Source of the DNA: Aplidium turbinatum
Taxonomy: Eukaryota; Chordata; Ascidiacea; Aplousobranchia; Polyclinidae
Reading direction: 5' to 3'
NCBI GenBank assembly: GCA_918807975.1
Contig: OU964925.1
Span: 23,223,608 to 23,287,607, forward strand
DNA: 64,000 nt
The notes under the pieces were generated by a model. The model was not told the origin of the DNA. It saw only the letters and a list, made by a program, of their open reading frames with translations, and searched no databases. This document shows, one piece after another, positions 43,431 to 55,078 of this stretch (position 1 is its first letter; each line of letters opens with the position of its first letter). Made by a program: the position numbers and the translations under genes.

Positions 43431-44169
43431 CATACGCATACAAAGCTTGCTTTCTCCTTTCACCTCCCCGTCGGGTGTGGACAGGGCCTCCGAGAGAAAT
43501 CATGACTGGTCGGGAAACAATACAAAAAGTAGGCCCTAAAAAAACATTTTTCAGCAAAAATACAAGTGACGAATTTGTATCATGCCTCGCATCATGTGTC
43601 TTAAACTGAACTTGGCTACTTTCCTCATCGCTTCATCGTGAAATTGAATTCCTTTAAAGTTTCGATTTTAAACAGCGTATATATTTATATGAAAAAACTG
43701 CTTTCAATCTGAAAATCAACAAAAATCCCTCGACTACACTTGGAGCAAAATTGCCATTGTTGCTCAATATTTTCTCTTGAAAGAATTGCAGTGAAGTTAT
43801 ATGATGTTCACATGCACACCTCATACATGGTGCCTTTGGCCATGGCCGTTGGGAGGAGAATTTAGGCCCCGTACCAAAACGATTCTGGCCCCAAATAAAG
43901 ACACTTCCAAGAAAAATGCACCATATTCAAAGAATGCTGTAGTTTGTGCAAACTCTCTGGTGTTTGGGCAGTGTGGGCGTATTTGCTGATTTCTTTTCTG
44001 TTTGTTGTGTGGAATCCTGGAAGAATCGCTTTTGGGTCGGTGATAACGTCTCCTCCTTTAACAAGTTTGCGTCACTGAATCTGCGTTGGCTTCAGTCAGG
44101 TTGTGAATCGAAATTGTTATAGGTGGGAATTTTAGTATAACTTACCGTAGATAGAGGAAGAATTGGAAA
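43431..44169. other. No gene seen
   Basis: No coding region or known repeat recognised. Confidence 0.45.
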
Positions 44170-47100
44170 CACACAGACACAGTGCGGGCAATGAAAATAG
44201 CTCAAAAAGCATTCAATCCATTTTGAACCTTTTGCAATGCAAAGTTACGGATCACAGCATCAAATAATAAAGGTTTTGAAAGGTCTAATTTGATGCACAA
44301 CATGCATAAACTGTTCACTCGGTTTTGAGTCGTGGTTGAATCCAAAATTTCATTGTTGTAGGCTAGGCCTACAACTTGTTCAAATTTGTTCCACATGCTT
44401 GCAACTACACATCAGACATACAATGATATTTCCATAGGACTTCAAACTTATCGATATTTTTGAGTTTGTTGATACATTTGTGAATAAACTACCAACAGCT
44501 AGCGAATCCTTTGCAACATAGCGTGCAGTAGAATAAATTTCGTTTGTAAGATTGACCTGGTGAAGCGGAGTTGTTGGAGCGTTCCGTCCCCAGAAAAATA
44601 AAATCTTTTTTTTTAATTCATAGTTCCCATAACAATTTAAGCTTGCGAGTAGTCAACTCTTTCCAGCTTTCTGTAACTTCAATTACATCTTCCTTTAACT
44701 TCATTAAATCCATCAGCTTATTGTCCATTCGTCGTCGTCGTGTGGGCCTCCTCTGGGGCGAAAAAACATTGCACAGTTCTTTATCGCAGCATAAATAGGT
44801 TAGTAGAGTGAATCTCGCTTAGACCTGTGAATTTGTGATCTACATAATGCAGAGAAGCACAGGTTTGAAACTGCTCAGGTAGGCTGCTTGGAAATGGGAT
44901 AACTTTCTTTAAAATTTCCTATCTGGCTTGGCTGCAATTGAAAATGACATAAGCTTATAGTCGATCAATTAGACTACTCAAAACTGATATAATATTTGGA
45001 CAACACTGCACACCATGAAGTCCAACTCTAGTGCATTTAAGCAATGACATCCTTAAGCAGAAAATAGGCAAGAAGGGTTTACTTCCTTCAATCTTGCTTG
45101 GACACTTTTCTAAATATGTTGGATTCATTATCATATGCCTGGCAAACGCATTTTTTCATGTCAAGGTACAGTTGGTCAAGCAAACATAATACACGCTTAG
45201 CCAAAGCAGCACTAGTTTTCAAGTTAGAACAAGATAAAACGTTCAGTGATACAGAGATCAGCAGGCTTAACAGCAACAGATTTCACGCGCTGAAGCAGTA
45301 ACATAGCCGGACTCAAAAGGAGAATGGTTTGTTCTTGATAAGAAACATCTAAAGTAGCATCTACAATGATCGAAAAATACTTGTAACTACGCATTTCATT
45401 CAAACATTTGTTTATTTTTAAGTTGATAAATTGTTATTTTAGTAGTAAAAATGGGCCCCCGTCAAAAGTGACAAAACGAAAAACTACTCGTTTTTCCTTT
45501 ACAATGTTATGCTAGGGGGGAAAGTATCCCGACTTCCCCCCCTCTCGGAGCCACTGGGTGTGGACGTTACTAAGGTGCTAAGATCTTTTTTACTTTTATC
45601 ATCCATAAAAAAGGCAAGAAAAAGCAGATAAATATTTTTTATTTACAGCCTAGCTGTGCTCATTTTGCTGTCTCCTTGGCAATTTTGTGAAACTTTTGAG
45701 TGGAATCGGAGTGAAGTCGAAAATGAAGTGGACTCAGAGTTTCAATTTTGGATTCGGAGTCTACAATAATCAAATTTTTTGGAGTCGGATTGGAGTAGAA
45801 TCTGGTTTTATGGAGTAGGAATGGAGTCGCAGTCTCAAAAATCACACTCCGCTCAGCACTTATGTAGGCTATGTAGGCCTAACTTGCTCATTTTTAACGG
45901 TAAAAGCTAGAACATAGTCGTAGATTTAAGAAAGAGAAGCATAAGCGGTGAAGCATAAAGTCTAGAAGTACATGCATAAAGTACTGCGTCAAAAGTGGTA
46001 AATAGTATCATATGATAAGTGGGAATACTACGTAACATGACAGTGTCATGGCGTAAGCTTACGGCTGATAGGGTGGATTGGATATAGAACAGTAATGGTA
46101 CAGGAAGGTGACCAAAAAAGAACATACCAAGATAAAATCGGTAGGCGTAACTTATGGAAAGTTACAAAAAAGTGTCAACAATAGGCTATTGATAACTTAA
46201 ATGCTAATTAAGAAGTGTCATCTTAGATTACATAGGAGAGCTAGATGCCATCATCAAAATAGCCATATAGGCTATGGCTCGCGAGCCATAGGTACCCGAC
46301 CTTTGGGATAGACCATCAACTGTTGGCATAGACAAAGGTTCTTTATCGTTAGTGCACCATTCTTGTGTATTCGACTGTTTCGAGCTGCGAAAGACGATTT
46401 CGTCTTTTCTCGACTCAGATTAACCCAGGATACGATAAACAAACTTGAAACTGCATAATTGGATAAAGAACAGCTGCCACAGAAAAAGATTCATCATTGC
46501 AGTCTGAAATTTAACTCTCATTGTGAAACGAGATTTTCCACGAAAACAAAAAATGACACACAGCGCGTGACGCTTACGAATTTCGAGGCCTGGGTTTGAC
46601 TGCGCCATGCCTTGATTACCTTCTCGAAGTAAATTTTCTTTGTAAAGATAATAGGATAGCTTTCTTTAGAATTTCCTCTCTGACTGGGTTCTAACTTTAA
46701 AGATGCCACAAGCTTACAATCGATCAATTACACACTCATTGTGAAACGAGATTTTCCACGAAAACAAAAAATAACACACCGCGCGTGACGTCACAGAGCG
46801 TGACGTCACAGCGCGTGACGCTTAAAATCGGCAAAATAGTTGACGACGCTATCACTTTTGTCAGCTAAAAAATAAACTGACGGCGCTAGCCTCAGCGTCA
46901 ACGAACAACATTGGCATCAGCCTATTGGGCTTGCGTAGCCTACTTAGTACTTAGTGTTTCCGGCCATTCGAGCAAAATGATTTTTTTAAATGTTTATCTC
47001 CAGCTTCGATGCGAAATTGCAAGCTTCAAAAAGTTCCTTTATCACGGAATGTCTTTGCAAAGGGATGTTACTTGAGGCACAGAACATTAGCCTACAATTA

Positions 47101-47350
47101 CAATGGAAGTCATTATGTTTTTGTTTTCTTTCGTTTGCATTCACATTTCGGTCAATTTGCAAGCTTTTGACGAAAGTTTTTGCAGCAGAAGTTGCCTCTT
47201 TGTGATAACCAGCATCTCGGTGGTCAACAGTTTTCTCAATAAATTTCTTACAATCAATGCATGGTTTGGTGACAAACGCAGCGTTTTTGATATTTCCATG
47301 CTTTAGTTTAAGCATGCTTGCATCACGATGTATATCTAAATCTTGCATAA
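44170..47350 (-). pseudogene. Decayed hAT transposase of ZMYM1/DUF4371 type
   Basis: In minus-strand order: 47350-46986 (KPCIDCKKFIEKTVDHRDAG and ASSNIPLQRHSVIKELFEAC, the usual region before the core), 45290-45088 (LDMKKCVCQAYDNESN, the 'G..YD.A.NM' motif of DUF4371 proteins) and 44396-44202 (MWNKFEQVVGLAYNNEILD). The order fits a ZMYM1-like hAT transposase. Many breaks. Segments at 44885-44980 and 46645-46735 are duplicates, as are 46515-46575 and 46733-46815. Exact limits not found. Confidence 0.55.
45655..45860. repeat. gagtcgga-word repeat
   Basis: Variants of ggagtcgga and gtggactcagagt recur in both orientations. This resembles MITEs with such words seen in many animals. No ends defined. 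Confidence 0.4.
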
Positions 47351-48155
47351 ACAGCCTCCACCAGGTCCAGGTCCAGAAAGTTGTGGGTAGACTAACTTTA
47401 ACCTACTGACTAAATGGCTAAAAGTAGGCTACCAACAGGAAAACCTATCATCTCCAAGCCAAATATTTGGAAATTTGCGACGATTTTGTTTAACAGTATT
47501 AAGAAGCGCCACGTTTTTCGGACTAGAAGTCTATATCTCTCAGCATCGGTAATTAGCTGCGAATGATGTTCGAGGACAAACCCAAGATTGTTTGTTTTTT
47601 TCACTTCGTATGTTTGTTGATGTGCGAGAAGACAAGCAGTGCGGTATACAAAACTGATATAAGAAGCTGGCTAAATGTTCAAAATCACAGAGTAGGCCTA
47701 CAAATCTCGACCAAGTCAAAACTGACTGAAACTAAAACACAATAGACCTTTCCCGCAGCCAACCAATGAAGCGTGACGTGGAAAACAAAGCACTTCACCG
47801 GCTAAGTTCATAGCGACGAAGCACAGTTTTTGAAGGATTTGGTTGTTGTCTTGATCGCACAATCGCTCATTTTAGTCGTACATTTTGTACTAAAACAAAA
47901 GTACTTTATTGTCTACGTATTAGAATTAGGTTACCAGTGGCGGTAGGCTATCTATTTTCAAAAAAAAAAAATTGAATTTACTGCAGAGCTGTAGCCCATA
48001 GGCCTAACTATCGTCGGCACAGCGCTATAGCCTACTGCAAGGGGCCACTGAACGAAAGGACCTCGCAATAATTGCATCAGTGCCCAACTGCAAAAGCTAG
48101 GCTACGGCCCTGACTGAATGGAAGTCAAGCTCAATAAAACCACGGAAAATGCTTC
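47351..48155. other. No gene seen
   Basis: No open frame or repeat identified. Confidence 0.45.
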
Positions 48156-48163
48156 CTCTACAG

Positions 48164-49141
48164 CAGTTGTTTCTCAACCTTTTTTGGCTCAACGCCCCCT
48201 TTATGAACTGGCAAAATGTTACCGCCCCCTCCCCCCCCCACCAACGAAAACGATTAATTACGAAAAGCGAATATAAAACAATAAATGATTGATTGATTGA
48301 TTGATTGATTGAATTTTTATCCTCGGACTAGGAAAGCTTCTTGCAGAGCTTAATCCTGGCAGTTTCACATACTTGTAGAGGCTTTGAATCACTGACGCAG
48401 GCCCGGTCACCGAGATTGACAGAGTGAAGTTTTCGATTGTTGAAGTCTTTTTGCCGGGGAACTATTCCATCCATTAGATGCCGCTGAATGGAGAACAGTC
48501 CTTAACGTGCGTTGCTCAAGCGCACACCCCGAGAGTCGAACCAGCGCCGCTTGATACTATTAATACTATTAATACTACAAAAAGTGCTCAATGCCAAGCA
48601 GAGCAAATCACATCAAATATAGACTATAGTGACTTCTATTTCTATTAGATTAAGGACCTTCTGATAATCCCCCTTTTAGGGTAAAACAGGCTGTAAGGGT
48701 TTTAGAGACTAGTAACTATATTTGATGAAAAGCAAATACCGTATATATTTGCCAGCATGAAAACAGTATACTGGTAGTCAATGGTAGTCAATATGTAGTC
48801 TACTGGTAGTCAATGTGAACCTTGGGCTTGGTGGGAAAGTGCCAGTTTCTTCACATCCGGTGTAAAGCCAGTGAAAAACATTCGAAGATCACCTCTTATG
48901 AATAGGCTATGTCAGGTGGGGTTTGCTGTTTGGTATGTAGCAGAACAACACAGCTGAATCCCTTTTCCACCAGGTATGAGGTAGGAAATGCTACCACGAA
49001 GATACGAGCTCTGACGAAATCGTTACGCTGGGCGGTAGATGGTTTAAACCAGAATGCCTCCTAATGATCAAAACGCCCCCCTTAAGCCGGGGTAATCAAA
49101 ACGCCCCCCCGGGGGCGGTACCGCCCCGTTGAGAACCACTG
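48164..49141. mobile_element. hAT element with exact 8-bp duplication, non-autonomous
   Basis: Inverted ends cagttgtttctcaac and gttgagaaccactg, with cgccccc-rich subterminal stretches on both sides. The duplication ctctacag flanks it at 48156-48163 and 49142-49149. The interior holds a SINE family 2 copy and no transposase. Confidence 0.93.
48287..48556 (-). mobile_element. SINE family 2, the fullest copy here
   Basis: From the (gatt)n tail at 48287-48310, through the body shared with 9219-9424, to the B-box-like ggttcgactctc (48530-48545 on the minus strand). It lies inside the hAT element, so it inserted later or was carried along. Confidence 0.75.
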
Positions 49142-49149
49142 CTCTACAG

Positions 49150-49555
49150 CTATGATAGCTTACCTTAAATATAATATTATAGCCATTATCTATATTGTTA
49201 TTCCAAGTTTATTTCATTTGGCTAAATAAACGAGCTTGGTGAATGGAATTCTTAAAATTATGTTCGTTTAAAACAGGCTTATTACTCCAGTTGATTAATG
49301 TTCACTGCAAGCAGGTCATGAGTGAAACATTTTTTTTACAAGCAAAAAACGGCTACAAACGGAAGCCTATATTCACTTATTGTAGCAAATGAAATAAGAA
49401 AATAATTTTCATTTATTATTATAAAGACACAGTAACGCAGGAACGATTTAATAGACAAACAACATTTTGCTTTCACACCCACAGTAACACACTACCAGCA
49501 GTTCTTTCAAGCGCCATAGCTTAAGCGCAGTTACGAGAACCCATTGATGAATGTT
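49150..49555. other. No gene seen
   Basis: AT-rich, nothing recognised. Confidence 0.45.
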
Positions 49556-49563
49556 GCAATTTG

Positions 49564-49903
49564 TCATAGATGTACGTATCGCCGCAAATTCTACGCCGTA
49601 GACTTGCGGCGTAGACTTTTTGTTTACGCTAACGCTTACGGCCACATTTTTTTGGATAGTTGTCGCTTGAGGCTACGCCGTAAAGTTTTCGTAGTTTTTT
49701 AGCGCATAGCGCCAACGCATACTTTTTAATGTATTTTCTTCGTGGAAATTCAAAATAAAACTTGTTTGTTTCTAATGGTTTATACTGTGTGAATGTTTGG
49801 CATCTAGCAAACCAAATGAGTTTACGTTAGTGTATGCGCTGACGCTGACGCCGCCAACTTTTTTACAAGTTACGTTGACGCATATACGACGTCGTACATC
49901 ACT
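49564..49903. mobile_element. MITE with acgc/gcgt words and 8-bp duplication
   Basis: Ends tcatagatgtacg and, inverted, agtgatgtacg. An exact duplication gcaatttg flanks it at 49556-49563 and 49904-49911. The arms repeat ctacgccgta, cttgcggcgtag and cgctgacgctgacgcc. Length 340 bp. Confidence 0.8.
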
Positions 49904-49911
49904 GCAATTTG

Positions 49912-50289
49912 TTGCTGCTGTAAAGACTCAGCCAGCGTTATTGTTTTCCATGTCACTTTTCATTGCATACAGTGTCCGTGGGCTACACCAAGCTGCTTTC
50001 AATAGCGAAAACTAATGGTCGAGTAGTAAATCCATAGGTAGTCTGTGACGTGTAACCGCTTAGATGGAGCGTAATCAAGAGCAGCCTGAATGACTTCTGT
50101 TGCTCGTAAATGCAAAAAATAAAATTGTTGATAGTCCATATCTCAGAAATTTTTGCGTGGGAGGCAAAGCCCTTTTGCAAAATTTCGCCCTATGCTCACC
50201 ATTGTTTGATTAATTAAACAAACTTACTTCTGTTCGTTGGTGTCATAACTCAAATTATTCATTCCATGGTATTTTGACGCCTTAATTGA
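49912..50289. other. No gene seen
   Basis: No coding region or repeat recognised. Confidence 0.45.
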
Positions 50290-50952
50290 CTATAGTATGC
50301 AACATGTAGGCTAGCATGTTTTTAACTAACAAATTTAAATTATGAGAACATTTAGCCGAAACTTATGAGAATTGCAATTTTCAAACGCATTTCAACTCTT
50401 CAGCAAATTCAAACCTAAATTCTGCTCTCACGAATATTATGTTACGCTTCCTGTTAACAAATGCCACTCTCACGGAATTTAGCTCATCACATCCGTATTT
50501 CTTAAGCGACATACTGTAACTGTGTAACCGTTTCGCTTCCATAACTTCCACCATATTACTGATAAAAAGACATTATATTATGAAATAAGGGGGGAATTGA
50601 AAAATACTGGTAACATATATACGGTAGACCAAAAGAATTTCCATTAAAAGATAAAGAGAGAAGACTTGCAAAAGAGAACAGACCGGACGAGAAGGTAAAA
50701 TTCACGAATGGAGAATAGCGCTTTTCTGACATCCGTCGCAATAAACTAAATTGGTTAGTGGTAGCCAGGATAAATATTTCTCAATTTCCCCAATAAGAGT
50801 TGTTAGCTGAAGCTGTCTTTTGATTTTGAGTTTTTGCTTAACGAGATACTCTAAGTCGCTAGCTACTAAAGATTCGAATAGTTTAATTAAGCTTTCTGTC
50901 TAGGGGTATGATTGCCTACAAAAATTAAACAAGTTGAATGTGATGTTAAATG
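50290..50952. repeat. Three-copy repeat, copy A
   Basis: It contains gccactctcacggaattt, gaattgaaaaatac and actaaattggttag in that order. Copy B (about 51240-51800) is inverted and copy C (about 52000-53100) direct. The function or origin is unknown, and there is no coding potential. Confidence 0.8.
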
Positions 50953-51201
50953 GGTGCACGGTCGATTGGTCGACAGACATTTGGTCGACAGGACAATTGG
51001 TCGACAAGACAGTTGGTCGACAGGTTAGGGTTAAGTGCGTAGGGTTAGGGTTAGAGTTAGAGTTAGGTTAAAGTTAAGGTTAGTTAACTAACCCTAACCC
51101 TAAAATGAATCGTTCTGTCGACCTAACGTCCTGTCGACCAACTGTCTTGTCGACCAATTGTCTGTCGACCAATTGTCCTGTCGACCAACTGACCGGGTAC
51201 C
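50953..51201. mobile_element. Foldback element family 3 with ttggtcgaca words
   Basis: Inverted ends ggtgcacggtc and, reversed, ggtacccggtc, followed by three to four copies of ttggtcgacaggac-like words in each arm. The loop between the arms is made of ttagggtt-type sequence that is itself inverted (agggttagggttag, then ctaaccctaaccctaa). An exact 8-bp duplication gttaaatg flanks it at 50945-50952 and 51202-51209. Length 249 bp. Confidence 0.92.
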
Positions 51202-51209
51202 GTTAAATG

Positions 51210-51830
51210 TATTTATGAATAGGCTACTGTAGGTCAAAATTATAAACTCCTATTTGGGAAATTGAGAAATAATTATCTTGTCTAACTCTAACCAATTTAG
51301 TTTTTCGACCGGTGTCAGAAAAGCGACATTCTCCCGTCGTGGATTTTATCTTCTTGTTCTAGCGTCGTTTTGTCTATTCTCTTTGAAAGTCCGTCTCTGA
51401 GTATTTTTTTATTCCCCCCACTTATTTCATTATGTAGTGCATTTTTATCTGTAGCCTAATATGGTGGGAGTTATGAAAGCGAACCAGTTACACAGTTGTC
51501 ACTTCAGTGGTGAGTTACTATAAATTCCGTGAGAGTGGCATTTGTTAACAGGAAGCGTGACCTAAGTTCCGTGAGAGCAAAATTTAGGTTTTGAATTTGC
51601 AGCGTTGAAATGCATTTTGCAATTTTGATAATGTCGGTTAAATGCTCTAAAATTTAAATTTGTTAGTTAAAAACATAGTAGGCTAACTTACATGTTACAA
51701 GAGCTTGCAACTTTGATTAACAAAAAATACATTTAACATTACGTTTAACTTGTTTAATTTTTGTAGGCAATCATACCCCTAGACAGAAACCTTAAATTAT
51801 ACTTTTGAAGCTAGAGACTATAGCTAGCTA
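51210..51830. repeat. Three-copy repeat, copy B (inverted)
   Basis: The reverse complement of copy A, with accaatttag, gcgacattctcccgtcgtgg and aaattccgtgagagtggc. With copy A it forms a large imperfect palindrome centred on the family 3 foldback element. Confidence 0.8.
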
Positions 51831-51989
51831 ACTAGAGCTAGAGTCTCTTAATAAAAAAAGGCTCTCAATATCAAAAAAGCCTACAAGTAGGCTTCTGTGT
51901 GGTCGTTTCTTATTCTCTGGATAAAAAATTAAACATTGGGTGTACTTTGGCATATGCCACATTTGTGTTTCGTTTAAGTATGTAGCCTA

Positions 51990-53100
51990 ACGTGTAGGCT
52001 ACCATGTTTTTATCTAACAAATTTAAACTTATGAGAACATTTTGCAGAAACCTATGAGAACTAAAATTTGAAAATGCACTTCATCTGTTGTTCCAGACAA
52101 TTTTTAAATCAAACGTCACATAAAACCGTTCAGGTCTACTGAATCTTGGCGTCTGACGTAATGGACTATTGCTAGAAATTAGCAAAGATTGCATCACCTC
52201 TGGTCACACCTGTTGAAACATTACATTATCGTTAAATCTTGAATTACGAGATATGGTGTAAGCCAAAGCCAACAGGTGTTGGAATAGCTTCATAATGCTT
52301 ATCATTATTACGTCACAGTAGATGGCTACGTGCGTTTGAAATATTGCAATCTATTCTCGTCATTTTAAAATTGTTGCTTGAAAGGTTGGTCGCATATTTA
52401 ACTGTTTTGCTTAGTGCTTGCCAGCTGGACGAAATTTCGTCTTTATCTCAGTAATTTGTATTGTAGTGACAAGTTTTAGTGGCGTACGGTGTTGCGTCCC
52501 AATTTCGACAGCCTTGAGGCTAATTTTACAGAAATACAATTCTTGATTAGACGTTTTCAGAATAGTGTTTCTTTTCGGTCATTGCATACAGACGAACGGA
52601 TCCGGAAATCTTAGGTTACAATTTTCCCACGAAGAGATTATGGTTTACCGTTGTGACCAACTGTGAAAATTCAAAACTTAAACTCCGCTCTCACGAAATC
52701 TAGGTCACGCTTCCCCACAAACGCCACTCTCACGATTGGCTGCTCGTACGCCTATTACTGATAAAAAAAAAAGGTACTATAGGCTACCAGTGTATTGTAA
52801 AATAAGCGGAGAATTGAAAAATACACACACTCAGAGACAGACTTTAAAAGAGACTCAAAAGAACGACTCAAAAGTGGAAGATAAAATTCACGATTGGAGA
52901 ATGTCGCTTTTCTGACACCGGTAGATAAAACTAAATTGGTTAGAGACGGAATAAGTAGGCTACTTTTCAATTTCCCGAATAAAAACTTGTAACTTTGATT
53001 AATAATAAATATATTTAATATTACATTTAACTTGTTTAATTTTTGTAGGTAGCCTAAATATACCCCTAGAGGGCCTAGACAGACTAAATTACCCTTTTAA
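51990..53100. repeat. Three-copy repeat, copy C, with inserted sequence
   Basis: Direct relative of copy A: tttttatctaacaaatttaa at 52007 and gccactctcacgattggc near 52723. The right side (52900-53090) ends with gtttaatttttgtagg, as copy B does. About 550 bp (about 52085-52650) absent from copies A and B separates its two halves. Confidence 0.75.
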
Positions 53101-53950
53101 TTACCAAAAGACAGTTTCAGATAGCCAAAACCATGCCAAAACCCTACAAGAAAACAGTTTTTTGCTGATTAGTACTTTTTTTTATATCAATGGCGACAAT
53201 GCAAACAATGCAAGGGGCGACAATGCAACATAATAAAAAAAAATAGCGTCTTTAAAACTAGTCAAATAAAACAACTCGCCAAAACAACATCAAACCGCAA
53301 AAAAAAACTATCAAATAGAGCCTAAAATTTGGTGGGAAAATGTCCATCTGGCAATGGCAACTTTGTTTTTTATTCATGTTTTGGTGTTTGGTTTTGTTTT
53401 TAAGTCTTTTTTCTCCAACTGAAAGAGTGTATTATAGCATGATTATAGTAAGGTTGTTCCAGGTAGTTTCGCATAGCCTACCTGTAGAAGCTTTTTACGC
53501 GGTAGGCACTAAAACATACAAAGATTTGTAAGATACATGAATCATTGGACCAATCAGAAGTTACAAGAACAGCGTTTCAACCAGTGCTGTATGCAGACAA
53601 TTTTCATTGGGGGAGAGGTTTGAAAAAACTTGCTGGAGACCATGTTAAACCATAGGTAAACTGCATTTACTTCATGGCAGAAACAAAAAAGGCCTATCAC
53701 AAGTCAAAAATTGTAGGCATATACTGTAGGCTAAATTGTCCTCATCATGAAGGAGCCTACAAAATGGTGGATTATACTAAGCTTTGCTAACATTACGTTT
53801 TTTTCATTGTAAAGTTGTTGGTTAAAGGGGGTGCAACCTAGTTCGTACCTTGAACAGTTCGTACCCTGAAAAAATCGAGAGAAAAATTAAAAAAAAGCCG
53901 AAGTTGCTGATCGCAGTTTAATAGCACAAAGCCGAAGTCGCTGATTGGAG
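53101..53950. other. No gene seen
   Basis: AT-rich, with no support for the small open frames present. Confidence 0.45.
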
Positions 53951-53959
53951 TTTCCCCAA

Positions 53960-54370
53960 ACAATTTGAAACAAACTGGAGGGTTAGGTTTAGCGGAAACT
54001 GCAAAAAAATGTTTACGGAAATTGCGATCAGCGAGGGTTAGGGTTAGAGCATAGATTACTCTATAGTTAGAGTTTGGGTTAGCGGAAACTGCGGAAAAAT
54101 GTTTGCGGAAACTGCGATCAGCGAGGGTTAGAGCATAGATTACGGTACTCTAGTCTATAGTTAGGGTTAGCGGAAACTGCGGAAAAATGTTTGCGAAAAC
54201 TCCGATCAGCGAGGGTTAGAGCATAGATTACTCTATAGTTAAGGTTAGCGGAAACTGCGGAAAAATGTTTGCGGGAACTGCGATCAGTTAGGGTTAGAAC
54301 ATAGATTACTCTATAGTTTAGGTTAGCGGAAACTGCGGAAAAATGTTTGCAGAAACTGCGATCAGCGAGG
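53960..54370. repeat. Tandem repeat with aactgcggaaaaatgtttgc units
   Basis: Five units of about 76-91 bp begin near 53990, 54081, 54171, 54247 and 54326. Each has gcggaaactgc, aaaaatgtttgcgg, gcgatcagcgagggttag and agagcatagattactctat. The array directly abuts the 5' end of the LINE at about 54375. Confidence 0.88.
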
Positions 54371-54639
54371 GTTAGGGTTCTAGCCACAACAAGAATATAT
54401 GACGAACTGTTATCTGCCATGAATCAAAAGGAATTTACATTAGGGGTGTTCAATTTCGATTATTTCAATATTCGAAATTCAATTTATTTTCGATTTCCGA
54501 ATTTCGATTTCGACTATCACAACTATTCACCAAACTGCAAAATGTGATTTTATTGAAAGAAACGACATGAAAATTCGCTAGAATACGCTAAAAAAAGCCA
54601 TGAAAATTTGCAAAAAAAAGAACACAAAATAACGTCTAC

Positions 54640-54790
54640 AGCTCCAGGCCCAAGTTGGTGTTGATGAACACAAGCTGATCGACATGATCACCCGTCAGTC
54701 GGGATCTCAGCTTCGTGACGGTCAGGCCAGCTTTTGAAAACGATCGCTCCGCTGGAGCCGAGGTCGCTGGGATCCCAAACACTTCAAGTT
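54640..54790 (-). pseudogene. hAT transposase dimerisation-domain fragment
   Basis: On the minus strand: EVFGIPATSAPAERSFSK, then ALRSRLTG-like and INTNLGLEL-like residues, as in the fragment at 35320-35480. The rest of the transposase is absent. Confidence 0.8.
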
Positions 54791-54991
54791 CATTTTCACA
54801 GCGAGCGATTCACTGCCGCGACATTTCACTGCAGAGTGCAGAGGTTTCGACTCGACAGCAACATCGAGTATGTTTGCAAGCGCATAAAGCTAAACGCACG
54901 CTCCGTATACGTAAGCAAATTATGTTGTTTTTGGGTGCATTCAACATCTGATGACATTGAATCGACACAAAATGGTAGATTTTTGCTATGT

Positions 54992-55078
54992 CCCAGGAAG
55001 CAAAATCAGTCATTTTTACATTGATTCAACGTCTGCAGACATTAAATCAATGTAAAAATGACAGATTTTGTTGTCTGG
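54992..55078. mobile_element. Palindromic MITE (CAGACAGCAAA family)
   Basis: Arms cccaggaagcaaaatcagtc and gacagattttgttgtctgg, core gtctgcagac. It corresponds in position to the MITE at 34152-34238 in the sister hAT. Confidence 0.85.

Noticed and set aside
50953-51201. An interstitial telomere
   Set aside because: The ttaggg-like units are few and degenerate and lie in the loop of a foldback element with exact 8-bp duplications. They are part of that element.
53340-53531. A small membrane-protein gene
   Set aside because: A short hydrophobic frame in AT-rich DNA without a splice context, a homologue or a repeated occurrence.
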